Origin: Tamlana sp. I1
GTDB taxonomy: Bacteria; Bacteroidota; Bacteroidia; Flavobacteriales; Flavobacteriaceae
Length of the DNA: 64,000 nucleotides
Assembly (NCBI RefSeq): GCF_015355625.1
Contig: NZ_JACLAF010000014.1
Span: forward strand, 1 to 64,000
Direction of reading: 5' to 3'
Numbering within the stretch: the stretch's first letter is position 1; each line of letters begins with the position of its first letter. A model generated the notes under the pieces. It was not told the origin of the DNA. It did no database searches and worked only from the letters and a program-made list of their open reading frames with translations. Of the stretch, positions 63,573 through 64,000 are shown piece by piece. Position numbers and translations under genes: made by a program.

Positions 63573-64000
63573 TGCGTAAACACTTATTTTTTAGTTTTAG
63601 TTTAGTTTTTTTATGTCTGTTTAATTGTAAATCTTCCAAATCAATTAAATCGGGCGAAGCAAACTATAAATTATCCACAAAGCAATTAATAAAGGAGAAC
63701 GAAAAACGTGTGGCCGACTTTAAAACGCTGCAATCAAAACTTAAAATAACCTATACTCAAAACGGAAAATCGCAAACCTATTCGGTTAGTTTTCGCGCTA
63801 AAAAAGATGAAGTGTTATGGATAAATGCTCCTTTTTCAGTAATTAGAGCCTTAATTACGCCCGAAAAAGTGAGTTTTTACAATAAGTTAGACAATACTTA
63901 TTTTGATGGCGATTATCAATATTTAAGCGATTTATTGGGTACCCAACTCGATTTTCAAAAAGTGCAAAACATTCTTTTTGGCGAATCTTTATATCCTTTA
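63572..64000 (+). CDS. DUF4292 family lipoprotein, partial (cut by window end)
   Basis: The first 143 residues are visible and no stop is reached by 64000. MRKHLFFSFSLVFLCLFNC is a lipoprotein signal with Cys19, followed by KSSKSIKSGE and a domain with FKTLQSKLKITYTQNGKSQT and DEVLWINAPFSVIRALITPE, which matches DUF4292. The family resembles LolB/LolA-type folds and is thought to be an envelope lipoprotein of Bacteroidota. It follows the TPR gene in translational coupling, the usual order in flavobacteria, where a peptidase gene often comes next. Confidence 0.82.
   Translation, partial: MRKHLFFSFSLVFLCLFNCKSSKSIKSGEANYKLSTKQLIKENEKRVADFKTLQSKLKITYTQNGKSQTYSVSFRAKKDEVLWINAPFSVIRALITPEKVSFYNKLDNTYFDGDYQYLSDLLGTQLDFQKVQNILFGESLYPL

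Overview
The window is from an AT-rich chromosome of the phylum Bacteroidota, almost certainly a marine-type member of the Flavobacteriaceae. The supporting signs are lineage-typical families (DUF4837, DUF6909, DUF6341/DUF6427, DUF5687, DUF4254, DUF6168, a SprE/PorW-like type IX secretion lipoprotein), promoters of the TTG-N17-19-TAnnTTTG type instead of -35/-10 sigma70 boxes, few Shine-Dalgarno sites, and an atpBEFHAG cluster without atpD/atpC. The genus was not identified.

Layout. 1-1.8 kb is a repeat array containing a perfect 809-bp tandem duplication. 1.8-9.0 kb holds housekeeping and envelope genes: a methyltransferase, a Skp/OmpH-like lipoprotein, holB (minus strand), pgk, an MltD-like lytic transglycosylase and a DUF4837 lipoprotein. 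9.0-10.9 kb is a second array of ~165-bp hairpin units; one unit carries a small GIY-YIG nuclease gene between its arms. 11-16.5 kb carries tatA, an M23 peptidase, a GH3-family protein, DUF6909 and a Wzz-like chain-length protein.

16.5-36.2 kb is a surface-polysaccharide locus. It starts with dTDP-rhamnose genes (rfbB, A, C, D), and every gap between them holds a repeat element; one gap also holds a four-helix-bundle gene. A visibly more AT-rich block follows (asnB, CDP-glycerol synthesis and transfer, Wzx flippase, two polymerase/ligase-like membrane proteins, two GT4 enzymes, Gmd and a GDP-sugar reductase). It closes with UDP-xylose synthase, the polyprenyl-phosphate sugar transferase that would start the repeat unit, and a GT2 enzyme. 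A CapK/PaaK-like ligase lies downstream on the opposite strand, bordered by repeats.

38.4-48.9 kb contains purD, DUF6341, DUF6427, upp, DUF4254 plus a GT9 enzyme, a flavin/2Fe-2S reductase, a PadR regulator with a perfect palindrome in its promoter and a coupled membrane protein, a DUF2059 protein and an ABC transporter. 49.3-58.5 kb is sprE, bactofilin, atpZ, DUF6168 and atpBEFHA, then a second four-helix-bundle cassette inserted before atpG. 58.7-64 kb has another flippase-like protein, dut, a sugar nucleotidyltransferase, a small ABM-domain protein, a TPR protein and the start of a DUF4292 lipoprotein cut by the window edge.

The most interesting signal is the family of intergenic repeats. 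Several sequence-distinct families share ends of the form TGTCA...TGACA, and one unit encloses a GIY-YIG nuclease. A separate pair of cassettes encloses four-helix-bundle proteins within AT-rich inverted repeats inside the rfb and atp gene clusters. These look like two kinds of minimal mobile or RNA-level element with a single small gene as cargo. No rRNA, tRNA or CRISPR array was recognised, and no canonical transposase.
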